Positions 58,033-64,000 of a stretch of DNA of 64,000 nt are shown here, one piece after another. The stretch's first letter is position 1. Each line of letters opens with the position of its first letter. The stretch comes from an uncultured Clostridia bacterium. GTDB lineage: Bacteria > Bacillota > Clostridia > Christensenellales > UBA1242. The translations under genes and the position numbers were made by a program. The stretch spans positions 249,691 to 313,690 of the forward strand of contig CALVYP010000001.1 in the NCBI GenBank assembly GCA_944372365.1. The letters run 5' to 3'. The notes below the pieces were generated by a model. The model worked only from the letters and a program-made list of their open reading frames with translations. It did no database searches and was not told the DNA's origin.

Positions 58033-59304
58033 ATGAAACTGACAAAAGAAGAAAAAGAGATTTTAAATGGCTTGCAGGGCGAAACAAAAGCCAAAATCAT
58101 GCGAACTCTTGTGGAGTTTGGCGATTTGTTTGGGGCCGAAAAGTTTGTGCCTGTTTCAACCAGTGGGCATTTGGTTACTTCTTTTGGGATTGGTCTTTTA
58201 AAGCCTGTTTACAGAATTATGGATGAAATCATCGCCGCAGGGCTTAAAACGCCATATCCATTTACGGTTGATCCTAGGCCGATTGATTATAAAAATGTCA
58301 AGTGCGGGCTTTTAAACAAACTTGTTTTTTCAAAAATAATGTATTCTCAGCAAGAGCATTATGAGCAGCAGCTTGCCCAAATTGGTTTAAAGGATAAAAA
58401 CGCCTTCACATGCACTTGCTATCTCGACGAAGTGGGCAACACTCCAAAATATGGCGACATCCTTTCTTGGGCAGAGAGCAGTGCGGTTGTCTATGCCAAC
58501 TCGGTGCTTGGCGCAAGATGTAACCGTAACAGCGGCATGCTTGATATATTTGGTGCGCTGTTAGGCAAAGTGCCAAAGTTTGGGTTGCTTACAGACGAGG
58601 GCAGGAAAGCCGACTGGGTGATTGAAATCAAAACAAAAACTCTTCCGCAAGCACAGGTTCTCGGCAGTGCAATAGGAATGAAAGTTATGGAACAAGTGCC
58701 ATATGTGATTGGGCTTGACAAATTTCTTGGCAGTGAACTTACCGATGAAGTGAAAGCGTATCTCAAAGATTTCGGTGCGGCAACCGCTTCAAACGGTGCA
58801 GTTGGATTGTATCATATTGAAAACCTAACGCCAGAAGCCAAAAAACTTAAACAAAAACTTTTGAAAGACAAAGTTAAAAAATATGTGATAGACGATAAAG
58901 AACTTGAAAGAGTTTATCAAAGCTATCCAGTTATGTGGAAAAATAAAGATGCAAAGCCAACACTCTGCTTTATTGGCTGTCCACACCTGACATATTCACA
59001 ACTGATTGATTGGACGCAAAAAATTCAAAAAACTCTTGAAAGCGCAGGGCGCAAAAAGGTTTGCGTGCGAACAATCATGACGGCAGCGCCAGATGTTGTT
59101 GAAAAATTTAAGCAGACTGAAGATTACAAACTTCTCATGCGCATGGGTGTTAAACTTTCGTCGATATGTCCGCTTATGTACACCAACAATCCTATCGCTG
59201 GCGGTAAACCGATTATTACAAACAGCAACAAATTGAGAACTTATTCAAAGTCGAGATATTATAAAGATGACGAAATTGCAAAAATTATTTGTGGGGTGAA
59301 GTGA
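58033..59304 (+). CDS. Aconitase X, large (catalytic) subunit
   Basis: 423 residues. This is the DUF521/AcnX catalytic domain: VSTSGHLVTSFGIG, CTCYLDEVGNTPKYGDILSWAESSAVVYANSVLGARCNRNSG, IGCPHLTYSQLIDW and SICPLMYTNNPIAGGKPIITNSNKLRTYS. The Cys residues can hold an iron-sulfur cluster. Bacterial AcnX members include cis-3-hydroxy-L-proline dehydratase; archaeal ones act on phosphomevalonate. No hydroxyproline or mevalonate genes are nearby, so the substrate is open. AGGAGGGAGAG precedes the ATG. It is followed after 1 nt by the small subunit. Confidence 0.92.
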   Translation: MKLTKEEKEILNGLQGETKAKIMRTLVEFGDLFGAEKFVPVSTSGHLVTSFGIGLLKPVYRIMDEIIAAGLKTPYPFTVDPRPIDYKNVKCGLLNKLVFSKIMYSQQEHYEQQLAQIGLKDKNAFTCTCYLDEVGNTPKYGDILSWAESSAVVYANSVLGARCNRNSGMLDIFGALLGKVPKFGLLTDEGRKADWVIEIKTKTLPQAQVLGSAIGMKVMEQVPYVIGLDKFLGSELTDEVKAYLKDFGAATASNGAVGLYHIENLTPEAKKLKQKLLKDKVKKYVIDDKELERVYQSYPVMWKNKDAKPTLCFIGCPHLTYSQLIDWTQKIQKTLESAGRKKVCVRTIMTAAPDVVEKFKQTEDYKLLMRMGVKLSSICPLMYTNNPIAGGKPIITNSNKLRTYSKSRYYKDDEIAKIICGVK

Positions 59305-59305
59305 T

Positions 59306-59755
59306 ATGGCAAAAAAAGTTTTTAAAGGCAGGGTGATTTGCCCAGGCGAATATCAAGGCGAAGTTGTTGTTTCAAGGCAGGGGCTTAATACACTTGCAAC
59401 ATTTCAAAAATCAGCGTTAAAAAATGCCAAAAACATCATCGGCTCTGATCAAAACAACCCAGATGTTTATGGCAAAAACCTTACAGGCATAGCGCTTGTT
59501 CTGCCACAGACGATTGGCTCAACCACAGGCGGGCTGGTTATTCAAACGGTTTGCCAAATGGGGATAAATCCTGCGGCACTGCTTTTCAGCGAAGAGATCG
59601 ACTCGCTTGCAGCAAGCGGAGTTATCCTTGCAAAAAATTGGGAGAACTCAAAGATTATTGCCATCGACAAACTTGGCAAAAACATTTTAAAAGATGTTAA
59701 AACGGGCGACAAAATCAGCATTTCACAAGATGGCATTGTCACAGTTTTAGATTAA
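59306..59755 (+). CDS. Aconitase X, small (swivel) subunit
   Basis: 149 residues. DUF126-type swivelling domain: FKGRVICPGEYQGEVVVSRQGLN at the start, and LVLPQTIGSTTGGLVIQTVCQMGINPAALLFSE carrying the substrate-binding GST loop, ending in KTGDKISISQDGIVTVLD. In many organisms it is a separate subunit that closes over the active site of the large subunit, as here. The gene starts 1 nt after the large-subunit stop, and GGGGTGAAGTGAT provides the ribosome site. The two genes surely form one enzyme. Confidence 0.92.
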   Translation: MAKKVFKGRVICPGEYQGEVVVSRQGLNTLATFQKSALKNAKNIIGSDQNNPDVYGKNLTGIALVLPQTIGSTTGGLVIQTVCQMGINPAALLFSEEIDSLAASGVILAKNWENSKIIAIDKLGKNILKDVKTGDKISISQDGIVTVLD

Positions 59756-59769
59756 AATGAGAGATACGA

Positions 59770-60321
59770 ATGAATAAGATTAAAAATTTCTTTAAGGATT
59801 TTAAAAAATTTATCAGCCGTGGCAACATTCTAGACCTTGCTGTTGCATTGGTTGTTGGCTCGGCGTTCACAAAAATTGTCACAAGTTTGGTTAACGACAT
59901 AATCATGCCGTTCATCTGTGCAATTTTTGGCTCTGCAACGGTGGACGAATTGTTCTTTGTTGTCAACGGCGCAGAAATTTACTATGGAAGGTTTTTACAA
60001 GCGATAATTGATTTCTTGCTTGTGGCGCTTGTGTTGTTCTTGATTTTGAGGCTAGTGATGAACGCAAGCAACATGTTCAAGCGCACGCTCAGCGAGCAGC
60101 CTACTAAGGAAGAGAAAAAAGTTTTGAAAGAGCAAGGCGTGAACATGAAAGATCACAAAGCTGTTATTGCCGCAACCAAAGAGTTGCGTGAGAAAAACGC
60201 ACCAGCACCTGTTCCACCAAAGCCAACGCAAGAAGAACTTTTAACACAAATTTTGGCAGAACTTAAAAAACAAAATGCGCCGCTTGAAAAAATTGAGGAA
60301 ATTGGCAAAGAAAATAAATAA
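59770..60321 (+). CDS. mscL: Large-conductance mechanosensitive channel MscL, extended C-terminus
   Basis: 183 residues against the usual 120-150. The N-terminal part is typical: FKKFISRGNILDLAVALVVGSAFTKIVTSLVNDIIMPFI (TM1), a periplasmic-type loop, TM2 (~75-97) and the cytoplasmic helix. The extra ~45 C-terminal residues carry a Pro-rich linker (APAPVPPKPTQEE) and an amphipathic helix (LTQILAELKKQN). The channel opens under membrane tension to release solutes after hypo-osmotic shock. It starts 14 nt after the aconitase X small subunit with a weak GAGA site and may be co-transcribed with it. Confidence 0.95.
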   Translation: MNKIKNFFKDFKKFISRGNILDLAVALVVGSAFTKIVTSLVNDIIMPFICAIFGSATVDELFFVVNGAEIYYGRFLQAIIDFLLVALVLFLILRLVMNASNMFKRTLSEQPTKEEKKVLKEQGVNMKDHKAVIAATKELREKNAPAPVPPKPTQEELLTQILAELKKQNAPLEKIEEIGKENK

Positions 60322-60346
60322 ACGCTCAAAAATTGAGCGTTTTTTG
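60321..60346 (+). terminator. Terminator after mscL
   Basis: AACGCTCA-aaaat-TGAGCGTT followed by six T, starting at the stop codon. Confidence 0.9.
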
Positions 60347-60357
60347 TTTTCAAACAC

Positions 60358-60386
60358 TTGAAAAGAAATTATTTTTTTAGTATAAT
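60358..60386 (+). promoter_or_regulatory. Promoter of tRNA-Leu
   Basis: TTGAAA (60358-60363), 17 bp, TATAAT (60381-60386). Confidence 0.75.
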
Positions 60387-60400
60387 AATCATGCAAATAT

Positions 60401-60486
60401 GCGGTTATGGCGGAATGGCAGACGCGCTAGGTTCAGGTCCTAGTGGAGGCAACTCCATGGAGGTTCAAGTCCTCTTAACCGCACCA
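60401..60486 (+). tRNA. tRNA-Leu (anticodon CAG)
   Basis: 86 nt with encoded CCA. Acceptor GCGGTTA/TAACCGC, anticodon stem-loop CTAGG-TTCAGGT-CCTAG with CAG, long variable arm TGGAGGCAACTCCA typical of Leu, T arm GAGG-TTCAAGT-CCTC. Confidence 0.95.
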
Positions 60487-60489
60487 CAC

Positions 60490-60553
60490 AAAAATTGCCG
60501 TCTTGAAAGCTCACTTTCTTTTCGTTAGTTCGCGCTGACAGGCGCAATTTTTT
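60490..60553 (+). terminator. Terminator of tRNA-Leu with a long insert in its loop
   Basis: The outer stem AAAAATTGC / GCAATTTTT encloses ~45 nt with a smaller GAAAG/CTTTC hairpin, followed by TTT. The large loop is unusual for a tRNA terminator. A second hairpin further right (AAGGtttaaaGCCTT) serves the minus-strand DegV gene. Confidence 0.65.
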
Positions 60554-60590
60554 ATATATAAACAACAAAAAAGAAGGTTTAAAGCCTTTT

Positions 60591-61463
60591 TTATTTTATT
60601 ATTCTTGTCACGCCAACTGCGAGTGCGCCTGGGCCCGTGTGGCAGGCAATGCTAAGCGAGAGAGGGTTGGCATAGGCAAAAGGGATGTCGGGAAATTCTT
60701 TTTTTATTTGTTTAACAAAATCAGCTGCCTTTTCTTCACAATTTGTGTAAGCCACCGCAAGTTCAAGCTCGCCGTTTTCATATAAATGTTTAAAGCGTGT
60801 GGAAATATCTTTTTTTACGGCATCAATCATCTTTTGTCTGCCGGCGCGCTCGTTCATCACCTTCGTAAAGCAATCAAGTTTGCCGCCTTGAATTTGCAGC
60901 ACGGGCTTAATCTTTAAAAGTGTGCCAATCGCTGCTGCGGCAGGGGTGATGCGTCCGCCTCGTTTTAAATATTTTAAAGTGTTAACCATGATATATATGC
61001 TTGATTGCAGTGCGGTTTCTTCCAAATATTTTTTGATTTGCTCGCCGTCAAAGCCTTGATCAATGAGTTTTAAAGTATCAAACATGGCTTGTTTCAATGT
61101 GACACTAATGCGTTTGTTATCCACAACAAAAACCTTGCCTTCAAAATCTTTTGCAAAGTTTTGTGCAGTCGCATATGTTTGGCTTAGGGCGCTTGACATA
61201 GGGATATGCACAACTTGCTTGTATTTGTTTAAAAGCTTTTTCCAAAGTTCAACCACCTCGCCGATTGCAGGCTGAGAGGTTGAAATTTGTGCGTCTTCGC
61301 CTAGAAGCTTGTAAAAATTTTGCTGGGTTAAGTTTGTTTCTTCAAAATATTCTTCGCCATTGATGGTAAACGGCATAGGCACAACAAAAACATCCTGCAA
61401 GAATGTTAATTCTTGCTTTGTTACGCCCGCATTTGAATCCACAACAATGGCAATGTCTCTCAT
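60591..61463 (-). CDS. DegV-family fatty-acid-binding protein
   Basis: 290 residues, typical length. N-terminal IAIVVDSNAGVTKQEL, then VVPMPFTINGEEYFE, ISTSQPAIGEVVELWKKL (the TSQP lipid-head-binding motif), HIPMSSALSQTYATAQNFA (SSxLSxTY) and the C-terminal HTGPGALAVG (HxGPG). DegV/FakB proteins hold a fatty acid for phosphorylation by FakA, feeding exogenous fatty acids into lipids. It is cytoplasmic. The gene is monocistronic. A perfect DnaA box falls in its coding region (61117-61125), probably by chance. Confidence 0.94.
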   Translation of the reverse strand: MRDIAIVVDSNAGVTKQELTFLQDVFVVPMPFTINGEEYFEETNLTQQNFYKLLGEDAQISTSQPAIGEVVELWKKLLNKYKQVVHIPMSSALSQTYATAQNFAKDFEGKVFVVDNKRISVTLKQAMFDTLKLIDQGFDGEQIKKYLEETALQSSIYIMVNTLKYLKRGGRITPAAAAIGTLLKIKPVLQIQGGKLDCFTKVMNERAGRQKMIDAVKKDISTRFKHLYENGELELAVAYTNCEEKAADFVKQIKKEFPDIPFAYANPLSLSIACHTGPGALAVGVTRIIK

Positions 61464-61639
61464 CTTAGCCCCTTAAAAGAAAATATGGCTTTTAAAGCCC
61501 TTAGTATTTTAGCATATTGTGCGATTTTTTTAAAAGCAATTTGACGGCAATTTAATGATTTTGTATGACAAATTTAACACATCTTTTGCATGCAGCATAC
61601 AATGCCAATGGAGCAACATTGCTTCGTGCGAGGTATAAT

Positions 61640-62926
61640 ATGCTAAACTTATTTAACAACAGATGTTGCTGTTCTAGAAAATGTTGTGCGCCAATTTTCC
61701 CTAGGCCGCCGGTGGGCGCTACTGGACCGATGGGGCCTGTGGGACCAACCGGACCAACCGGGCCAACTGGACCAACTGGGCCGACGGGTGCAACCGGACC
61801 AACAGGGCCAACTACAACGGCGATAAATGTGCTTACCACAAGCACTCTTCCAGCTGGCGATCAGGCTTCCGTTGTGCAAAGCGGTGTGGGTTCGACTGCG
61901 GAACTATCTTTCTTTATTCCGCAAGGTGCGACAGGCCCGACAGGGCCAACCGGGCCTACTGGACCGACGGGTGCGCAAGGCGCAACCGGAGCAACTGGCC
62001 CGCAAGGCGTTCAGGGCATTCAAGGGGCGGCTGGTGCAACTGGCCCAACTGGTGATGCTGGCGCAACTGGGCCAACGGGGCCGCAAGGCGTTCAGGGCAT
62101 TCAAGGGGCAACCGGAGCAACTGGCCCAACTGGTGATGCTGGCGCAACCGGAGCAACTGGCCCGCAAGGCGTTCAGGGCATTCAAGGGGCAACCGGAGCA
62201 ACTGGTCCAACTGGTGATGCTGGCGCAACTGGGCCAACGGGGCCGACAGGACCAACCGGCCCGACAGGGCCTACTGGGCCAACTGGCCCGACTGGTGCAG
62301 CTGCAACAATAACGGCTGGCACTGCAACGGCGCTTGCCGCGGGAGCGCAACCAACTGTAACCAATTCGGGTTCAAATTCTGCGGCTGTGTTTGATTTCGG
62401 CATTCCAGCGGGGGCGACGGGCGCGACAGGTGCAACTGGTGCGACAGGTGCGACGGGTGCAACTGGCATGGGGCTTGCTGCATATGGCGGGCTTTACAAC
62501 AACGCAACCCAAACGCCAACGCTTACAGCGGCAAACACATTTGTGCAAGTTGAATTAAACACTGAAATGCCACTTTTAAACACAACAACTTCTGCAAACG
62601 CCATCACAGTGGAACAGGCGGGCGACTATGAAATCAACTTCCATGTTCAAGTGAACTCAACGCAGGAACTCACGTTCAATGTTGTGGCAAGAAACAACAC
62701 CACAAACATTGATTCGTCGCTGGTGGCAAAAACTGCACTTGAAACAGCAACCGGCGGCACTTTTGTGGCTGACACTATGGCGAGCGTGATTGTAACCTTG
62801 GCGGCTAACGATGTGATTGATTTGGCGCTTGCAGCGACAACCGACCCATCAGGCGCAACGGTTACGATTTTAGGCAACGGCGATGCAACGCTAAGTGTGA
62901 AAAAGTTAACCGAAACAACAATCTAA
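61640..62926 (+). CDS. Collagen-like, BclA-type exosporium or surface protein
   Basis: 428 residues from the ATG at 61640, which has GCGAGG 6 nt upstream. An in-frame ATG at 61568 is possible but lies where a promoter (TTGACG-17-TATGAC) is seen. The Cys-rich N-terminus ([11 protein letters not shown]) is followed by three collagen blocks of Gly-x-Thr/Pro triplets ([30 protein letters not shown]), with non-collagen spacers such as [14 protein letters not shown]. The C-terminal ~135-residue beta domain ([20 protein letters not shown] ... [12 protein letters not shown]) resembles the BclA/C1q-like trimerisation head. It is likely a spore-surface filament protein in this sporulating organism. Confidence 0.9.
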   Translation: MLNLFNNRCCCSRKCCAPIFPRPPVGATGPMGPVGPTGPTGPTGPTGPTGATGPTGPTTTAINVLTTSTLPAGDQASVVQSGVGSTAELSFFIPQGATGPTGPTGPTGPTGAQGATGATGPQGVQGIQGAAGATGPTGDAGATGPTGPQGVQGIQGATGATGPTGDAGATGATGPQGVQGIQGATGATGPTGDAGATGPTGPTGPTGPTGPTGPTGPTGAAATITAGTATALAAGAQPTVTNSGSNSAAVFDFGIPAGATGATGATGATGATGATGMGLAAYGGLYNNATQTPTLTAANTFVQVELNTEMPLLNTTTSANAITVEQAGDYEINFHVQVNSTQELTFNVVARNNTTNIDSSLVAKTALETATGGTFVADTMASVIVTLAANDVIDLALAATTDPSGATVTILGNGDATLSVKKLTETTI

Positions 62927-62937
62927 CAGCAACACGC

Positions 62938-62965
62938 AAAAAAGGCGACGCGTTCGCCTTTTTTT
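62938..62965 (+). terminator. Terminator after the collagen-like gene
   Basis: AAGGCGA-cgcgt-TCGCCTT with a T-run. Confidence 0.9.
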
Positions 62966-62995
62966 GTAAAAAATTTGTAAAATAACGCAAAACAT

Positions 62996-63036
62996 TTGAC
63001 ATAATTGTAAAAAAAGTGTTACATTACGAATGTAAC
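62996..63036 (+). promoter_or_regulatory. Promoter of the tracrRNA with a palindrome over the -10
   Basis: TTGACA (62996-63001), 17 bp, TTACAT (63019-63024). An inverted repeat GTTACATT-acg-AATGTAAC (63018-63036) covers the -10 and the predicted start, a good place for a repressor. Confidence 0.6.
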
Positions 63037-63145
63037 TTAATTATACCATACCAAATAAAGTTAGGTTACTAAAACAAGGGTTCCTTACGAGGAGACCCGC
63101 AAAGCTCTAAGTTCGCTGGGTTTCTCAGCGGACTTATCTTTTTTT
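63031..63145 (+). ncRNA. tracrRNA for the adjacent Cas9
   Basis: From 63040 to 63075 the sequence is a candidate 36-nt anti-repeat ending in TTACTAAAAC, which pairs with a repeat starting GTTTTAGTAA. Then follow AAGGG and a nexus-like hairpin (GGGT-TCCT-tacg-AGGA-g-ACCC, 63078-63098) and a terminator hairpin (AAGTTCGCTG / CAGCGGACTT, 63109-63135) with seven T. The element TTACTAAAACAAGG is the same as in Staphylococcus aureus-type tracrRNAs. The 5' end is inferred from the promoter. Confidence 0.85.
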
Positions 63146-63156
63146 AGGGAGGAAAC

Positions 63157-64000
63157 ATGAAATATAGATTGGCTCTTGATATAGGCATAACGTCAGTTGG
63201 TTGGGCGGTTTTAGAACATGATGAAAACGACAATCCTTGTAGAATTGCAGATTTTGGAGTGAGAGTTTTTGAGCCTGCAGAAAATACAAAGGATGGTTCA
63301 TCACCGGCGGTTGATAGAAGGGTTGCGCGCGGTCTTCGAAGAACTGTCCGCAGGAAACGAGCAAGGCTTGATAAGATGAAAAAGGTTTTGTCGAAGGCTC
63401 TTTTAGATGGCAAGACGATTGATTTTTCGCCTTGTGATATCTATTCACTACGCGTTGAGGCGCTAGATAAGCTGATTGATAACAACGCTCTTGCACGAAT
63501 TATCTATTCAATGGCTAAGCACAGAGGGTTTAAATCGATTAAAAAATCTGAAGAGACGGAAAAAGAAAATTCAAAGCTTCTTAGCGCAATATTGGTTAAC
63601 AGTGAAAATATTAAAAACTATCGTTCAATCGGCGAAATGTTTTTTAATGATGAAAAATATTTTGAAGAAAAAACAAAGACAAGAAACGGTAAAACTATCA
63701 CATACCGCGTTTATAATGTAAGAAATCATGCCGATGGATTTAAAAACACCTTAGCAAGAGCAGATGTTTTAAATGAAATAAAATTGATATTGTCCTCGCA
63801 ACAAAAACTGGGAAATAAGAAAATAACGCCCGAATTTATAAATAAAATTGTGGATATTTTCAGTCTGCAACGCTCGTATGATGAAGGGCCAAATGCACCA
63901 TCACCATTTTTAGTTGATTTTAAGGTGGGAGATTGCACATTCTTTCCTGACGAGAAAAGAGCGCCAAAAGGCTCGCTGAGTTATGAATATTTCACCATGC
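63157..64000 (+). CDS. cas9: CRISPR-associated endonuclease Cas9, N-terminal part
   Basis: 281 codons are in the window and the gene continues beyond the edge. RuvC-I motif LALDIGITSVGWAV with catalytic Asp8, then the Arg-rich bridge helix (~53-78, DRRVARGLRRTVRRKRARLDKMKKVL) and the start of the recognition lobe, including CTFFPDEKRAPKGSLSYEYF, a motif common in compact Cas9 proteins of type II-C or II-A (Sa-like). GGGAGGAAAC precedes the ATG at 63157. Only 11 nt separate it from the tracrRNA terminator, with no separate promoter visible. Other cas genes and the array must lie to the right or elsewhere. Confidence 0.96.
   Translation, partial: MKYRLALDIGITSVGWAVLEHDENDNPCRIADFGVRVFEPAENTKDGSSPAVDRRVARGLRRTVRRKRARLDKMKKVLSKALLDGKTIDFSPCDIYSLRVEALDKLIDNNALARIIYSMAKHRGFKSIKKSEETEKENSKLLSAILVNSENIKNYRSIGEMFFNDEKYFEEKTKTRNGKTITYRVYNVRNHADGFKNTLARADVLNEIKLILSSQQKLGNKKITPEFINKIVDIFSLQRSYDEGPNAPSPFLVDFKVGDCTFFPDEKRAPKGSLSYEYFTM

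Noticed and set aside
46414-61125. Single perfect DnaA boxes in tilS (46414-46422) and degV (61117-61125), and one inside dnaA (1621-1629)
   Set aside because: Isolated, in coding DNA and not clustered. Compatible with chance, unlike the group of four at 41192-41413.
61904-62470. Long open frames on the minus strand and in other frames of the collagen-like gene
   Set aside because: They arise from the GGN-CCN-CAN repeat composition. Gly-x-Pro/Thr periodicity and the BclA-like head exist only in the plus-strand frame with a ribosome site.

Overview
This window comes from a low-GC, spore-forming Bacillota (Clostridia-like) chromosome, probably an uncultured gut or anaerobic lineage. The genus cannot be named from sequence alone. 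The standard genetic code works throughout. Sporulation genes are scattered through the window (spo0A, yabP, yabQ, spoIIE, a cwlD-type amidase and a collagen-like exosporium-type protein). A T-box leader and AT-rich intergenic regions with TTGACA/TATAAT promoters also point to Bacillota.

Layout. 1-2960 is the origin neighbourhood: dnaN (partial) and dnaA on the minus strand, recF divergent on the plus strand, and an oriC-like AT-rich stretch with DnaA boxes between dnaA and dnaN. 2961-6400 is a T-box-controlled aspS-asnS operon. 7176-7463 holds tRNA-Asn with a tandemly duplicated fragment. 7656-10010 holds a CvpA-like gene, the yabP-yabQ-divIC-like sporulation operon and a pseudouridine synthase. 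10085-22181 is dominated by an 11.2-kb gene for a 3730-residue lipoprotein, followed by a second lipoprotein. 22251-27233 is housekeeping (typA, dnaB, gltX). 27254-36663 mixes housekeeping genes (dtd, an acetyltransferase-only GlmU, glmM, tRNA-Met, yqeY, a phosphoesterase), envelope proteins and spo0A. 37034-43591 holds surface or secreted proteins, cwlD interrupted by a toxin/immunity-like cassette, and gmk. 43696-51273 is spoIIE, tilS, an M18 peptidase, lemA and a DUF2207-like gene. 51331-54600 is tRNA-Ser with an AT-rich restriction-modification cassette. 54764-60486 is a large GLUG-repeat surface protein between a broken and an intact aconitase X gene, then mscL and tRNA-Leu. 60591-64000 is a DegV protein, a collagen-like protein, a tracrRNA and the start of cas9, which runs off the window.

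The most interesting theme is that three accessory cargoes are each flanked by direct duplications of the sequence they sit in. The toxin/immunity pair is bracketed by a 262-bp copy of the cwlD promoter and 5' coding region (7 mismatches, no gaps). The restriction-modification pair is bracketed by about 88 bp containing the tRNA-Ser 3' end and terminator. The GLUG protein lies between a truncated and a full acnX 5' end. In each case the host gene remains intact on one side. This resembles the 'insertion with long target duplication' mode described for restriction-modification genes, and no transposase or integrase is visible.

Other notable points: Spo0A lacks its phospho-acceptor Asp (Glu in its place); four perfect DnaA boxes lie within 222 bp, about 41 kb from the origin; at least five promoters place the start codon exactly 6 nt after the -10 box and so imply leaderless mRNAs; and the tracrRNA anti-repeat predicts a 36-nt CRISPR repeat for an array outside the window.
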